Assembly: GCA_016784735.1 (NCBI GenBank)
Contig: JADHUC010000103.1
Coordinates: 1-33,368, forward strand
Length of the DNA: 33,368 nt
Origin: Pirellulaceae bacterium
GTDB lineage: Bacteria > Planctomycetota > Planctomycetia > Pirellulales > Pirellulaceae
Direction of reading: 5' to 3'
The notes under the pieces are model-generated. The model was not told where the DNA came from. It did no database searches and saw nothing but the letters and a program-made list of their open reading frames with translations. The position numbers were made by a program, and so were the translations under genes. The number at the start of each line of letters is the position of its first letter. The first letter of the stretch is position 1. This document shows positions 8,651 to 17,411 of the stretch, piece after piece.

Positions 8651-9238
8651 CTAGGGAGACGATGCAGGAAAAGGAGCCTCGACAGCCACATCCGGAAGCA
8701 GCCTGCTCAATTCGTCGATGGTCTCATCAGCCACTACCTGTTCAAACCGAACTTTCTTCAGGTTTGGGAATGCTGCAAGTGATTTCAGGGATTCACTTGA
8801 GATTCGCGTCACCTCGAAGAAGAGGGATTCGATGGAAGCCATGTCCTTCGCGGCGACAATCACGTTATCGGCATTACCGCAGTCGTAGAAGCCAATGTTG
8901 TTGACGTTCTCAAACTCCCGCACTCGCCGAAATCGAGGATCACCGAGATCGGCCATGAAGAAGTGAATAGATGTCACGGTTTGGACGCATTGGGGATCGT
9001 CCACGAGCATTTCAAGCAATTCGGCGTCCCAGATCATGACGTCGCCGCGTCCTGATCTGATTTCCGCGATGGTGCGCAGTCGCCGTTCCTGTTGCTCACG
9101 TTCCAGCTCCGCCTGACTTCGTCTCGCGGAGTAGTAGCCAACGGGGATGAGCAGCGCGAGAAGAGCAGTGACCGCCACAACACAACCAGGAACGGCGGAC
9201 CTTGGTCTTTTCGTTGGTTCGTTATGGCCGTCTGACAT
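8651..9238 (-). CDS. membrane-anchored protein with leucine-rich-repeat-like C-terminus
   Basis: The protein has 195 residues from an ATG at 9238. Longer in-frame extensions upstream read as non-coding sequence, and the ribosome site is weak. A single membrane segment (GCVVAVTALLALLIPVGYY, about residues 18-36) follows a short charged N-terminus. A charged helical stretch comes next (QAELEREQQERRLRTIAEI). The C-terminal half has leucine-rich-like periodicity: FENVNNIGFYDCGNADNV, then MASIESLFFEVTRISSESLKSL, then FPNLKKVRFEQV. Such small anchored LRR-like proteins are common in Planctomycetes and have no known function. It converges on the esterase gene with a 37-nt gap. Confidence 0.65.
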   Translation of the reverse strand: MSDGHNEPTKRPRSAVPGCVVAVTALLALLIPVGYYSARRSQAELEREQQERRLRTIAEIRSGRGDVMIWDAELLEMLVDDPQCVQTVTSIHFFMADLGDPRFRRVREFENVNNIGFYDCGNADNVIVAAKDMASIESLFFEVTRISSESLKSLAAFPNLKKVRFEQVVADETIDELSRLLPDVAVEAPFPASSP

Positions 9239-9438
9239 TGAACGGGAATCCGAGCGGCGAACTTCAGGCACGGCCGTCACCGCCCGTGCCCAAAGAAAAC
9301 GGGCTGACCAACGACAGATTCTACCAAAGCGGCGCGCGGTTGGAAGACAGCAGCGGCGTTCCGGCACATGAATGGCACTGCTTAGCGGGCAGGCCCCGTT
9401 TGGGCGACCTGCTGCTGACAACGTCCGCGCCGATTCAA

Positions 9439-9858
9439 TTATTCAGCCGGGGTGATTCGGCTAGGATTCGAAAAGTAGATTGGGTGAACAATGACACGTG
9501 CTGCGACGAACATCAACACCGCCCAGTACAAGCCATGGTCGAATCGCATAATCCACGTGGATGCAGCAAATAGATGCGTTAGGAAAATCGCAAGCGACAT
9601 CCATTTCGAGATGGGAGTTGGAGCAAGCAGGAGCACGAGAATGACAACGAGAATCCACACGCTGATTCCGGCGATGAACGCCAGCGGAGATAAGGACAGG
9701 AGGTAGTACCCAATCGGATTCACTTCAAAGATGGGCACTTGAGTTCCCGCCCAATACCCATCGGCTTGCCCGCAAAGGGTCAATGCCGCATCGACGATCG
9801 CTGAAACAACCGGCGGTAATAGCAGGAGAAGCTTGCCGTTCGATGACATTCTCTTCAT
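9439..9858 (-). CDS. small four-TM membrane protein of unknown function
   Basis: About 139 residues from the ATG at 9858 (MKRMSSNGKL). An alternative ATG at 9849, or a GTG at 9957, would give different lengths, and none has a strong ribosome site. Hydrophobic segments: LLLLLPPVVSAIVDAALTL; a long stretch from IGYYLLSLSPLAFIAG to ILVVILVLLLA; MSLAIFLTHLFAASTWIM; and LYWAVLMFVAARVIVHPIYF. I do not recognise the family. It lies in the same orientation as the LRR-like gene, 200 nt upstream of it, with no clear operon signal. Confidence 0.55.
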   Translation of the reverse strand: MKRMSSNGKLLLLLPPVVSAIVDAALTLCGQADGYWAGTQVPIFEVNPIGYYLLSLSPLAFIAGISVWILVVILVLLLAPTPISKWMSLAIFLTHLFAASTWIMRFDHGLYWAVLMFVAARVIVHPIYFSNPSRITPAE

Positions 9859-9956
9859 CAGATCCGACGCATTAAGGGAGTTCGGAGTGACACGACGGGC
9901 AATTCTATGCGTTTGGCGGCTTGGTCGGCGGGGAGTACCTTCCTGGTGACCAAGCA

Positions 9957-10013
9957 CTAGTCCTCACTGTCCCAATCCTCATCCACCCAATCTTCGTCTG
10001 ACGGGTCGATCAT
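9957..10013 (-). CDS. possible 18-residue acidic mini-ORF
   Basis: ATG at 10013 to TAG at 9957-9959 encodes MIDPSDEDWVDEDWDSED, a strikingly acidic Asp/Glu/Trp peptide. The stop overlaps by one base a GTG (TAGTG) that would open a 172-residue version of the downstream membrane-protein frame, an arrangement that could allow translational coupling. No strong ribosome site is seen. It could also be chance or the tail of a decayed gene. Confidence 0.2.
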   Translation of the reverse strand: MIDPSDEDWVDEDWDSED

Positions 10014-10043
10014 CTCGATGCGTGAATTTATGCACGCCGCGTT

Positions 10044-11681
10044 CTATGGGCTCGTCGCGCGTCGAGGTGGGGGCGGCGTCTTCCTAATTTCGTCGAGCCA
10101 TTTTCCGTAGGCCGTTTCATAGGGACCAAGGCCCACGTCTTCGGGGATAAGGTCGGTGTGCTCATGGGGGGCGTTGGTGAAAACTTGACGGAGGACATCA
10201 AGATACTCGAAACCGTGTTCACGACAGGGGGCCAGGTAATGGCCTTCGCCCCATTCATTCCAGTTATCTACGAGGATCATCCGGCGGGCAAGGCTGTTTT
10301 CAGGCAAGGCGTCCGTCAGTGCTTTGACGTCCTCGCAAACGTGTCGGAATCCCTCGGGGCTCATGTGGTAGTGAGCCGAACTTCGCCCAGGTTGGGCGTA
10401 TCGTTCCCACAAGGAAGGATCCCACATGGCCGACACGGTCGGGATGTCAGGCAGCAGATTCCATTCGATCCGTTTCCGATGATTGGACAGAATCGTATCA
10501 TGGGCCAACTTCTCGGAAGCACCATCGGGAACATTATTCCAAACGTACGCGAAACTCGCGTCGAAACCGCAGTCGGCCATGGTCTTCAGATAGTCCGGCC
10601 ACCAGTGCCGGGATTCGCCGGTGATCCACAAACCGTCAAACCCTTCCTTGACGCAGGCATTGCGCATGAGGTTGAGCGCGTCTTTCACGGCCGCGTTGCT
10701 CCCAAGGTCTTTGATCAGACGGCGAATGTCGTAGACCGACAGCACGGGCTTGTTGTCGATGAGGAGGTAGTTGGAACGTTTGAAGTAGTTCTCCATCCAA
10801 AAGGGCATCAAGTTATCCATCAGATCAGCCAACGAGGCGATCCCGGAGTAGTCCGTGTTGGTCCACATGATGCAGAACTTGATGCGGTCGCCGTAGCGGG
10901 CGTTGAACAGCCCGTCATGAATCGCGTGCGACAGCATCTGTTTGACGGGTTTCCCTTCATTGCCGTAGGCCCGGTACCAACAGTAGAAAAGGAAGTCCAC
11001 CCCATGCTCGACGTTCCATTTGATTTCCCAATCGGTGACTTCCGCCAGGCTCTCGTCATACCAGCCCAGGGCCGGCTTCCGCCACGGCATGCTTCGCGCC
11101 ATCATATGCCAGCCATAGTGATCCCCAGGCTTCCATAGGGGACAATAGATCATCCCCACATGCCGTTCGGAATCCACGGCCCGCGGCTGGGGCACATACG
11201 GTGCCTTTACAGACGGCAAGGCTTCCCTGAATACTGCAGTCAACGCATCCGATGCGGCCAAGTCGTCCCCGGAGACCGTCACCTGGACCTCGCCATTCAG
11301 GGGCTGGTCGCTTCGCAGGCGCCAGGAAATCCGCGTCGCCGGATGGGATTCCAAAACACTGGGTATCTTGCGGCGCCCCCCGATGTAGACAGGTTGCTGT
11401 TCCCATGCCGACGCCGGAATCTTCCGGCCGGCGTCATCCAGCAAATCCACGCCCGCTGGCGTCTTGAGTCTTACCGTCAGGGAAGGTCGCCCGTTGCCAC
11501 GATCCTCGACATACAACCAAAGGACTTCATCCCGCTCGGCCCTGAGCACGGATCGATCCCAATAGAGCTTCGCCAAAAGCGGCGCATCGTCCTCCGCGAC
11601 CGCGGTGGAGGCCGCCGTCGCGAGGAGAATCGCCGTGCAAACGCAGCCGCCACAGAACTTCCATACCGAAACGCGTATCAT
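10044..11681 (-). CDS. secreted WbsX/GH99-like glycan-active protein
   Basis: The protein has 545 residues. The ATG at 11681 follows AAGGTG by 7 nt and opens a Sec leader (CVCTAILLATAASTAVA). An Ig-like beta domain covers about residues 38-150. It is followed by a TIM-barrel of the WbsX type, which is related to GH99 endo-mannosidases: GMIYCPLWKPGDHYGWHMM, VDFLFYCWYRAYGNEG, LIDNKPVLSVYD, and the hallmark DNWNEWGEGHYLAP near residue 480. Proteins of this family are annotated either as glycosyltransferases or as hydrolases. The secretion signal and the neighbouring GH106 gene favour a hydrolytic role on an exported polysaccharide. It starts 78 nt after the GH106 stop on the same strand and is probably co-transcribed. 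Confidence 0.8.
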   Translation of the reverse strand: MIRVSVWKFCGGCVCTAILLATAASTAVAEDDAPLLAKLYWDRSVLRAERDEVLWLYVEDRGNGRPSLTVRLKTPAGVDLLDDAGRKIPASAWEQQPVYIGGRRKIPSVLESHPATRISWRLRSDQPLNGEVQVTVSGDDLAASDALTAVFREALPSVKAPYVPQPRAVDSERHVGMIYCPLWKPGDHYGWHMMARSMPWRKPALGWYDESLAEVTDWEIKWNVEHGVDFLFYCWYRAYGNEGKPVKQMLSHAIHDGLFNARYGDRIKFCIMWTNTDYSGIASLADLMDNLMPFWMENYFKRSNYLLIDNKPVLSVYDIRRLIKDLGSNAAVKDALNLMRNACVKEGFDGLWITGESRHWWPDYLKTMADCGFDASFAYVWNNVPDGASEKLAHDTILSNHRKRIEWNLLPDIPTVSAMWDPSLWERYAQPGRSSAHYHMSPEGFRHVCEDVKALTDALPENSLARRMILVDNWNEWGEGHYLAPCREHGFEYLDVLRQVFTNAPHEHTDLIPEDVGLGPYETAYGKWLDEIRKTPPPPRRATSP

Positions 11682-11759
11682 GCTACTGCACCTTCCATCC
11701 ACGATTCAATTTCTGCGGGTGATGATTGCTGGTCCTTGTCGCCCGACGGTACCGACACC

Positions 11760-14660
11760 TCACTCTTCGCACGAAAGGACTCGCACCGGCCCCAGAAGGC
11801 CGGAAGGCATGAGCGGACTCTTCTTGTCGTAGTGGCGAGCGGTAGTGAAAGTATAACGTCCGGTCGAACTTGAATGGCCCGCCCTAAACCAGTCCGGCCA
11901 ATCGACGAGCGTTTCCCAGTCCTTCCATTCGGCGTCTAGCGGAAGCTGCTCGTCCCCGATCATGCGGTTGACCCAGGTGTTGACGACTTCGATTCTTAGA
12001 TCGTTTTTCCCGGCGACGAGTGCATCGGAAATGTCGACGCGATAGGGGGGCTTCCAAGCGATGCCGCAGGACTTGCCGTTGAGGGTCACGCGTGCGATGA
12101 CCTCGACCCGCCCCAAGTCCAGACAGAGTCGGGAATCTCCGCCTGAAAGCTCCGACTTGGAAACGCCAAAGGTCTTTCGATAGGTGGCGGTGCCAGAATA
12201 GTATTTCACCAGCGGATCGGAATGCTCTGACCAGGAAACCAGCTCGTCCAAGGCCACCATTTCTTTCTTTCCCCAGGTCGGGTCAAAGCTCAGTGTCCAC
12301 GTGCCCGTTATGTCCCACACCGGTTGCCAGGACGGAAACGGACTGCTCGCCGATGACGGCGCCGACGGCCTGTCCAGGAAGACCACGAACCAGCTTTGCG
12401 CGGGTTCGAAGTGGAGAACCGCCGTTGTGCGGCCATTATCTTGTTGCGTGCCCGGGAGATGGAATACCTGCCCCGTTTCCGGGTTCCACAGTTCCGGCGT
12501 CTTTCCAGCGACGCGAAACGTACAGCGGCGATTGGTGACCTCTGGTTTCGTGTTCGCAACGAAATACAAATCCGCGGCGTCGGTACGGCGATGAATCCAT
12601 TTCAGGCCGTCGCCTTCAAAGTCCGGCTTGAGGTTGTCCGAAGTGAAGAGTTCCTCGAAGCCGTCCTTCGGAATCAGAGGCCACTCGCCAGCCATTCTTC
12701 TCACCTCCTCATCCGCCTTGGGATATCCCTCCAGCCCGGACGTTCCGGCGATGGGGGATTGTAGGTGAATGGAAGCGCCCGCTTCGTGAAGTTCCGCGAC
12801 CTTTCGCGCTGTGGGCAGAGTCAACCGGCCCGAGCGAGGCAGGACAAGGTAGCGGTAGCTCACGCCGCTGGGCAGATGGATCAATCCATCCTTTGCCTCC
12901 ATACGCTGGATGATCTCGGGCGAGCAGAAGTCATAGTCGTACCCCGGAGGCAGTCGGAACTCGATGTCATTGAAATTGAGCGGTGCGCCCTCGTGGTACA
13001 GGCAGGCCACATCCACGACTCTTCGGCCCTGCTGAAGAAGCACCTGGCAGCGAGCGATGTAGTCGAAGTAGGGTTTGCTGAACTCCCACCAGGTCTGATG
13101 ACGGTTGAAATGTTGGCCCCATCGGCGATGCGTCAGACCCGGCTTCATATGGTCATAAGGTTGATGTGCGGATAGGTGAATGACAAAGTGGCTAACACCG
13201 TTGCAGAATGCCTCGTCCCCCATGCCCTTCAAGAGATACGGATGATCGATCCAGCCGCGGGCGCCGGTGAATGCCTCGGCCCCCACGCGGGGTTTCCCGT
13301 ATGTGTTGGCCACGGAGGCGAGGCCTTTCATCGAGGTATACCAATAGTCTCTGTAGGTCGGAAACGGCGCCGGGTTCTCCCTTTCCGTCCAGAACTCGGC
13401 AATCGGAAAATCGCTTCGTCCTCCGTAGGTCAGACTGTCGACGCAGAGACGCCCGTAAGGTTCACAGGAGAATTGAACGCCATACGGTTCGATCAGTTCC
13501 CGGAGCCGGCCGATATAGCGTGCCAAAGTCACCTCGCTTACGGTGCGGCGCAGATCCCAGAGAAAGCGTTCGGTCTTGTCCGCGTCTTCCACGACACGCC
13601 CGGTCAGGACAGGTAGCCATGGCCGAGTATCGTAGCCACGCCTCTCCCGAAATTCTTCCTCAAAACCGGCAGTCCAGTTCTGACCGTGGGCCTCCCAACT
13701 GTCGATGTGGATGTATTGCAGCGTGCGTCCTACCTTGCCTCCTGCCGCGTCCAGAATCGGCCTGAGGTGGTGCTGGAAATGCGCATCGATACCTCGCGGA
13801 TGAAGCCGATCGCATTCCAATCCGACGGCGGCATGGGGCGAGGGGCGGGTCATCTTGAAATTGCTGGCGTAGCCAAGCCGGATCACCGTCCAGTCTCCTT
13901 CCGGAGCGTTCCAGCGCAGGCGGCCGCCTTCCGCCATCCGATCCGAGAGATCGATGATTTCTTCGCGAGCCAATGCGGTCAGCTTGCTGTTTTCGTTCAA
14001 CGGCGGCAGATCCGTTGTCCATCCGCGTCCGTCATACTGTTCAAGACGACTGATGATCGACGCCTGCTTCGGTGATCGCGAGAGTGCAAAGACTGCGACA
14101 TCCCGATAGGAGTCGAGTTCCTCGAACGCCTTCACGACCACGGGGTTCACTTCTTGGCCGGGACGCAGCCAGACTTTCTTCAACCCTGCATGATAGTCCA
14201 CAGCGGGCTTTTCGAGTTGCAGGGCTACGGGCTTTCCTCCCCGGACCGAAGTTTCGCTCCATACCAGCTTTTGCATGGAGAGATCGGGCGGGATATGTGG
14301 GCCTCCGCTCCCATAGCCGAAATCGACACTCAGCGCAAAGGCCATTCCCAGCCGATCGGCCTCGGAAATGGCCCATTGCATGGCCTCATGCCACTGTTGA
14401 CTCCCGGCCTCGATGGGCCCCTGCGGAGCCCACCATGGACCGCTTACCTCCATCCACAATACGCCGCCGACGCCTACCCGCTTCATCGATTCCAGGTCTT
14501 TGGTGATTCCTTCACGGCTGATGTTCCCGTTCATCCAAAACCAGAACACCCAAGGCTTCGCTGTGTCGGGCGGATTGCGAAAGGACTGTTCGAGTCCCTG
14601 CCCGTTGACGTCACCGTGCGCCCACAAGGCCAGAATTGCCACTAGAACGATCTTTCCCAT
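11760..14660 (-). CDS. secreted GH106 alpha-L-rhamnosidase
   Basis: The protein has 966 residues. I chose the ATG at 14660, which has GGAGG 6 nt upstream, rather than the ATG at 14699. A Sec leader (KIVLVAILALWAHGDVNG) precedes the mature start. The N-terminal GH106 signature is strong: FRNPPDTAKPWVFWFWMNG, then ITKDLESMKRVGVGGVLWME. Later motifs also fit the family: YIHIDSWEAHGQNWT, FSCEPYGRLCVDSL, and VGAEAFTGARGW with its conserved acidic residues. The C-terminal 200 residues form a galactose-binding-like sandwich (YSGTATYRKTF, LGRVEVIARVTLNGKSCGIAWKPPYRVD in two parts). Family members release alpha-linked L-rhamnose from pectic or algal glycans. Length is normal for the family. It leads a probable two-gene unit with the WbsX-like gene. 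Confidence 0.92.
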   Translation of the reverse strand: MGKIVLVAILALWAHGDVNGQGLEQSFRNPPDTAKPWVFWFWMNGNISREGITKDLESMKRVGVGGVLWMEVSGPWWAPQGPIEAGSQQWHEAMQWAISEADRLGMAFALSVDFGYGSGGPHIPPDLSMQKLVWSETSVRGGKPVALQLEKPAVDYHAGLKKVWLRPGQEVNPVVVKAFEELDSYRDVAVFALSRSPKQASIISRLEQYDGRGWTTDLPPLNENSKLTALAREEIIDLSDRMAEGGRLRWNAPEGDWTVIRLGYASNFKMTRPSPHAAVGLECDRLHPRGIDAHFQHHLRPILDAAGGKVGRTLQYIHIDSWEAHGQNWTAGFEEEFRERRGYDTRPWLPVLTGRVVEDADKTERFLWDLRRTVSEVTLARYIGRLRELIEPYGVQFSCEPYGRLCVDSLTYGGRSDFPIAEFWTERENPAPFPTYRDYWYTSMKGLASVANTYGKPRVGAEAFTGARGWIDHPYLLKGMGDEAFCNGVSHFVIHLSAHQPYDHMKPGLTHRRWGQHFNRHQTWWEFSKPYFDYIARCQVLLQQGRRVVDVACLYHEGAPLNFNDIEFRLPPGYDYDFCSPEIIQRMEAKDGLIHLPSGVSYRYLVLPRSGRLTLPTARKVAELHEAGASIHLQSPIAGTSGLEGYPKADEEVRRMAGEWPLIPKDGFEELFTSDNLKPDFEGDGLKWIHRRTDAADLYFVANTKPEVTNRRCTFRVAGKTPELWNPETGQVFHLPGTQQDNGRTTAVLHFEPAQSWFVVFLDRPSAPSSASSPFPSWQPVWDITGTWTLSFDPTWGKKEMVALDELVSWSEHSDPLVKYYSGTATYRKTFGVSKSELSGGDSRLCLDLGRVEVIARVTLNGKSCGIAWKPPYRVDISDALVAGKNDLRIEVVNTWVNRMIGDEQLPLDAEWKDWETLVDWPDWFRAGHSSSTGRYTFTTARHYDKKSPLMPSGLLGPVRVLSCEE

Positions 14661-14697
14661 CTTGTGCCTCCATCGCTGAAGATTGGCAACGGTGATC

Positions 14698-14703
14698 ATT
14701 ATA
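14698..14703 (-). promoter_or_regulatory. candidate -10 box for the GH106 gene
   Basis: A perfect TATAAT on the minus strand lies 37 nt before the chosen ATG. No good -35 hexamer is seen at 16-18 nt, so this is a tentative call. Confidence 0.3.
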
Positions 14704-14750
14704 ACTTCGAACGCCCCGCCCGTGCCGAGTTGGCAAGAAATGACCCGGTA

Positions 14751-14779
14751 TGGAAAGGTGACCCGCTGGCGGATATACT
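14751..14779 (+). promoter_or_regulatory. candidate promoter of the kinase gene
   Basis: TGGAAA at 14751-14756 (4/6 to the -35 consensus) is separated by 17 nt from TATACT at 14774-14779 (5/6 to the -10 consensus). The predicted start site is about 20 nt before the kinase ATG. It is divergent from the GH106 gene. Confidence 0.45.
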
Positions 14780-14805
14780 AAGCCGCAGTGATGGGGGGAC
14801 ACGAT

Positions 14806-16485
14806 ATGGGGATCACCGCGGAACAATTCATTGAGAACCTCTCCACAAGCGGTCTGCTGACGACTGACGACGTGGCTTCTCTTCGGACTAGTCTTCAGAA
14901 GGAAGATCAGCCAAGCGATGTCAACAGCATCGTCCAACGTTTGATGCGGGAGGGAAAGCTCACCAAGTACCAAGCGAAAGCAGTCTACGTCGGCAAGACG
15001 AGAGGATTGGTGCTCGGTCAGTACGTCGTGCTGGACCGCATTGGCAAGGGCGGAATGGGCCAAGTGCTGAAGGCCCGCCATCGAACCATGGACCGCATCG
15101 TCGCCCTGAAGGTACTGTCAGTCAGTGCGATGGACTCGCCAGATGCTGTCAGCAGGTTTCATCGCGAGGCCCGCGCTGCTGCCAAACTATCCCACCCAAA
15201 TATTGTCACCGCTTACGACGCAAGTGAACACGAGGGTATCCACTATCTCGTGATGGAGTTTGTCGAGGGCAAAGACCTGGCTGAAGTAGTCAAAGAGCAT
15301 GGAGCGTTGCCCGTCGACAAGGCAATCGATTCGATTCTGCAGGCTGCCAAAGGGCTGGAATACGCACATGCGCAAGGCGTAGTACATCGCGACATCAAGC
15401 CCGCCAACCTGCTGCTCGACAAGGAAGGTACCATAAAGATCCTTGACATGGGTCTGGCTCTTATGAGTCGCTCTATCAAGACAGCGAACGACGAAACGAC
15501 CGATCAACTCACATCGGGCGGCCTCATTCTTGGCACATGCGACTACATCGCGCCCGAGCAAGCCGACGACTCGCACGCGGCCGACCACCGCAGTGACATC
15601 TACTCGCTGGGCTGCACGCTTTATCGACTCTTGACGGGAGAACTGCCGTACAAGGCCGACTCGGTGGTTAGAGTCCTACTGGCTCACCGGCAGGCGCCAA
15701 TTCCGTCGCTCTGCGAAGTCCGATCCTCTGTGCCACCGCAGTTGGACGCTGTCTTTCAGAAGATGGTGGCAAAGGAGCCCGAAGATCGGTACCAGGCAGC
15801 GACAGAGGTGATCACCGATTTACAGGCATGCCTTGAGCCTGCTCAGACAACGTCGGAGCCAACACCACAGGCGCCCTCCACAGACTCCCAGCTCCAATCG
15901 TTTCTCCAGCTTCTACCACGTGATGGCGTGGCTGGCAGCCGGCAGAAGACCAAGAAGACTCAGGACTCGTCGGAAGAAACGGTCGCATCCCAGACAGAAC
16001 GACAGACTGCCGGGGACAACCAGGAAAAGGAGAAAGAGGTCGCAGGTCGTGCTCGTAAGTGGGTGATCCCCTCAGTTGTTGCAGGCGCGGCGGTTGTACT
16101 CCTGCTGATCGCCACACTGGTCGTCGTGTTGATTCTGGGTGGAAACGAGGAACCTCGGGCCGGGAATGCGTCTGGCGCTGCCCAGGCAGATGGAGACGCG
16201 AACAATGGCGGCCAAGGCCCAAGCCACTTGATTCTCGCATGGGACGAGGCGGAACGCGGCGATGCCACACTGGAAGTTGACGGCAGAAAGCTAGACATTC
16301 AGGAACATTCGGTGCCGGCGAACGGTGGCCAAATCAAGGTGCCGTTGGAGGCAGGTGATCATGAGCTGTGGATCGCTCGCCGAGGCTTCGAACCGATCCA
16401 GCAGAAGATCTCCGTCGTGAAAGGCAGGGACGTCGTCATCGAGCCGGTCTGGAAGGAATTGAACGCGACGCGTGCGCTCGACTAG
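14806..16485 (+). CDS. transmembrane PknB-type Ser/Thr protein kinase with periplasmic PEGA domain
   Basis: The protein has 559 residues from the ATG at 14806, which follows a G-rich site (GGGGGGA) by about 8 nt. Upstream in-frame GTG 14788 and ATG 14791 are less likely. Residues 1-65 are the helical N-terminal extension seen in planctomycete kinases (AEQFIENLSTSGLLT, REGKLTKYQAKAV). The kinase domain spans about residues 73-345: Gly loop IGKGGMGQV, Lys102 (ALKVLS), Glu121, HRDIKPAN with Asp196, DMG at 214-216 instead of DFG, and YIAPEQ. A Gln/Ser/Lys linker leads to one membrane segment (about 420-446) and a PEGA domain outside (about 486-549). All catalytic residues are present, so it should be active. 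Its signal and targets are unknown. Confidence 0.93.
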   Translation: MGITAEQFIENLSTSGLLTTDDVASLRTSLQKEDQPSDVNSIVQRLMREGKLTKYQAKAVYVGKTRGLVLGQYVVLDRIGKGGMGQVLKARHRTMDRIVALKVLSVSAMDSPDAVSRFHREARAAAKLSHPNIVTAYDASEHEGIHYLVMEFVEGKDLAEVVKEHGALPVDKAIDSILQAAKGLEYAHAQGVVHRDIKPANLLLDKEGTIKILDMGLALMSRSIKTANDETTDQLTSGGLILGTCDYIAPEQADDSHAADHRSDIYSLGCTLYRLLTGELPYKADSVVRVLLAHRQAPIPSLCEVRSSVPPQLDAVFQKMVAKEPEDRYQAATEVITDLQACLEPAQTTSEPTPQAPSTDSQLQSFLQLLPRDGVAGSRQKTKKTQDSSEETVASQTERQTAGDNQEKEKEVAGRARKWVIPSVVAGAAVVLLLIATLVVVLILGGNEEPRAGNASGAAQADGDANNGGQGPSHLILAWDEAERGDATLEVDGRKLDIQEHSVPANGGQIKVPLEAGDHELWIARRGFEPIQQKISVVKGRDVVIEPVWKELNATRALD

Positions 16486-16713
16486 TCTTCGGACTAAGGG
16501 GCTGATACTGATTCAGAGCGTGCTACCGTCCTGGTGTTGGCCTCAGAACCGCTCGGAATGCAGATCCCTGGTTTCCAACTCCAGCCAAGTTGATTTAGTT
16601 CGCTTTCTTGCTGCGACCGAAAACCACGATCTGAGATTCGTTCTTGTCCAGTTCGAATTAGACCCACGCGCGCCCATCGCGAACAGCGTACCTCTTCAAG
16701 ACGGATATTGGCC
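16486..16713 (+). other. non-coding stretch between kinase and HTH_34 operon
   Basis: No convincing reading frame is seen. The kinase stop codon sits in a 5-bp stem with a TTCG loop (16483-16496) that lacks a T-run. The remainder holds nothing I recognise up to the promoter at 16714. Confidence 0.5.
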
Positions 16714-16741
16714 TTGACGGTCGCCAGTTCGCAATTATACT
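16714..16741 (+). promoter_or_regulatory. promoter of the HTH_34/DUF4173 operon
   Basis: TTGACG at 16714-16719 and TATACT at 16736-16741, each 5/6 to consensus, are spaced 16 nt apart. The expected start site (about 16748) falls in the palindrome at 16738-16756. The first gene starts at 16797. Confidence 0.65.
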
Positions 16742-16756
16742 TTGCACTGCAAAGTA
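16738..16756. promoter_or_regulatory. 19-bp palindromic operator overlapping -10 and start site
   Basis: TACTTTGCACTGCAAAGTA has two perfect 9-bp arms around a single central base. It overlaps the end of the -10 box and the expected transcription start, a classic repressor position. The likely binder is the HTH_34 winged-helix protein encoded as the second gene of this operon. Confidence 0.65.
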
Positions 16757-16796
16757 AGTCGGGTTCTCCGCTGTCTCGCAATTGGGATCGCTAGGT

Positions 16797-17411
16797 ATGC
16801 ATCTGCACGAAGCCCTTGCCCAGGTCTCCGAGATTCGTTTGCGCGTCGCGCAAACCGAGACATTCCGAGGGTACCGGTCGGCTACGGTCGCTTTTTCGGG
16901 TTTCATGGCCTTGACGGGAGCGCTGGCACAGACGGTTTGGATTCCGGAACCGCTGGATCACGTAACGGCGTACCTGGGACTGTGGATTGGGATTGCCGTC
17001 GTGTGCGTGGTGACAGTCGGCACGGAGTTGACCGTTCGCTGCCGTCTGGCCCGATCCGCGTTGGCTCGGCAAATGACGGTGTTGGCGGTCGAACAGTTCT
17101 CGCCGTGCGTGTTTGCAGGCGCACTAATAACCTACGCCATGGTCAGGTTCGCTACGGAGAGCGTGTGGATGCTGCCTGGGGTTTGGGCGATTGTGTTCAG
17201 TCTTGGCGTCTTCGCCTCGTGGCGACTCCTGCCGAAAGCCATATTCTGGGTGGGCGTTTTCTACATGGCGGCCGGCGTGCTTTGTCTGGTCTTTGCCCGC
17301 GGCGACGCTGCCTTATCGCCTTGGACCATGGTCGCCACGTTCGGCGTTGGGCAGTTGGCGACGGCGGTGATTCTGTACTTCGCATTGGAGCGGCCTCATG
17401 GACACGCGTGA
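16797..17411 (+). CDS. six-TM membrane protein, first gene of the HTH_34 operon
   Basis: About 204 residues from the ATG at 16797 (MHLHEALAQVSEIRLRVAQ). A TTG at 16782 is also in frame; the ribosome site is weak for both. A short amphipathic N-terminus (TETFRGYRSATVAFSG) leads to about six membrane segments, among them AFSGFMALTGALAQTVWI, YLGLWIGIAVVCVVTVG, MLPGVWAIVFSLGVFA, IFWVGVFYMAAGVLCLVFA and TMVATFGVGQLATAVILYF. It has no recognised catalytic motif. The gene overlaps the start of the HTH_34 regulator by 14 nt, so the two are tightly coupled. A role as a membrane partner or sensor for the regulator is plausible but inferred from position only. Confidence 0.75.
   Translation: MHLHEALAQVSEIRLRVAQTETFRGYRSATVAFSGFMALTGALAQTVWIPEPLDHVTAYLGLWIGIAVVCVVTVGTELTVRCRLARSALARQMTVLAVEQFSPCVFAGALITYAMVRFATESVWMLPGVWAIVFSLGVFASWRLLPKAIFWVGVFYMAAGVLCLVFARGDAALSPWTMVATFGVGQLATAVILYFALERPHGHA

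Noticed and set aside
10158..11138. 326-codon plus-strand frame opposite the WbsX-like gene
   Set aside because: Antisense shadow; the minus strand encodes a full family-length protein.
16483..16496. TTCG-loop hairpin at the kinase stop as an intrinsic terminator
   Set aside because: The stem is only 5 bp and no T-run follows.
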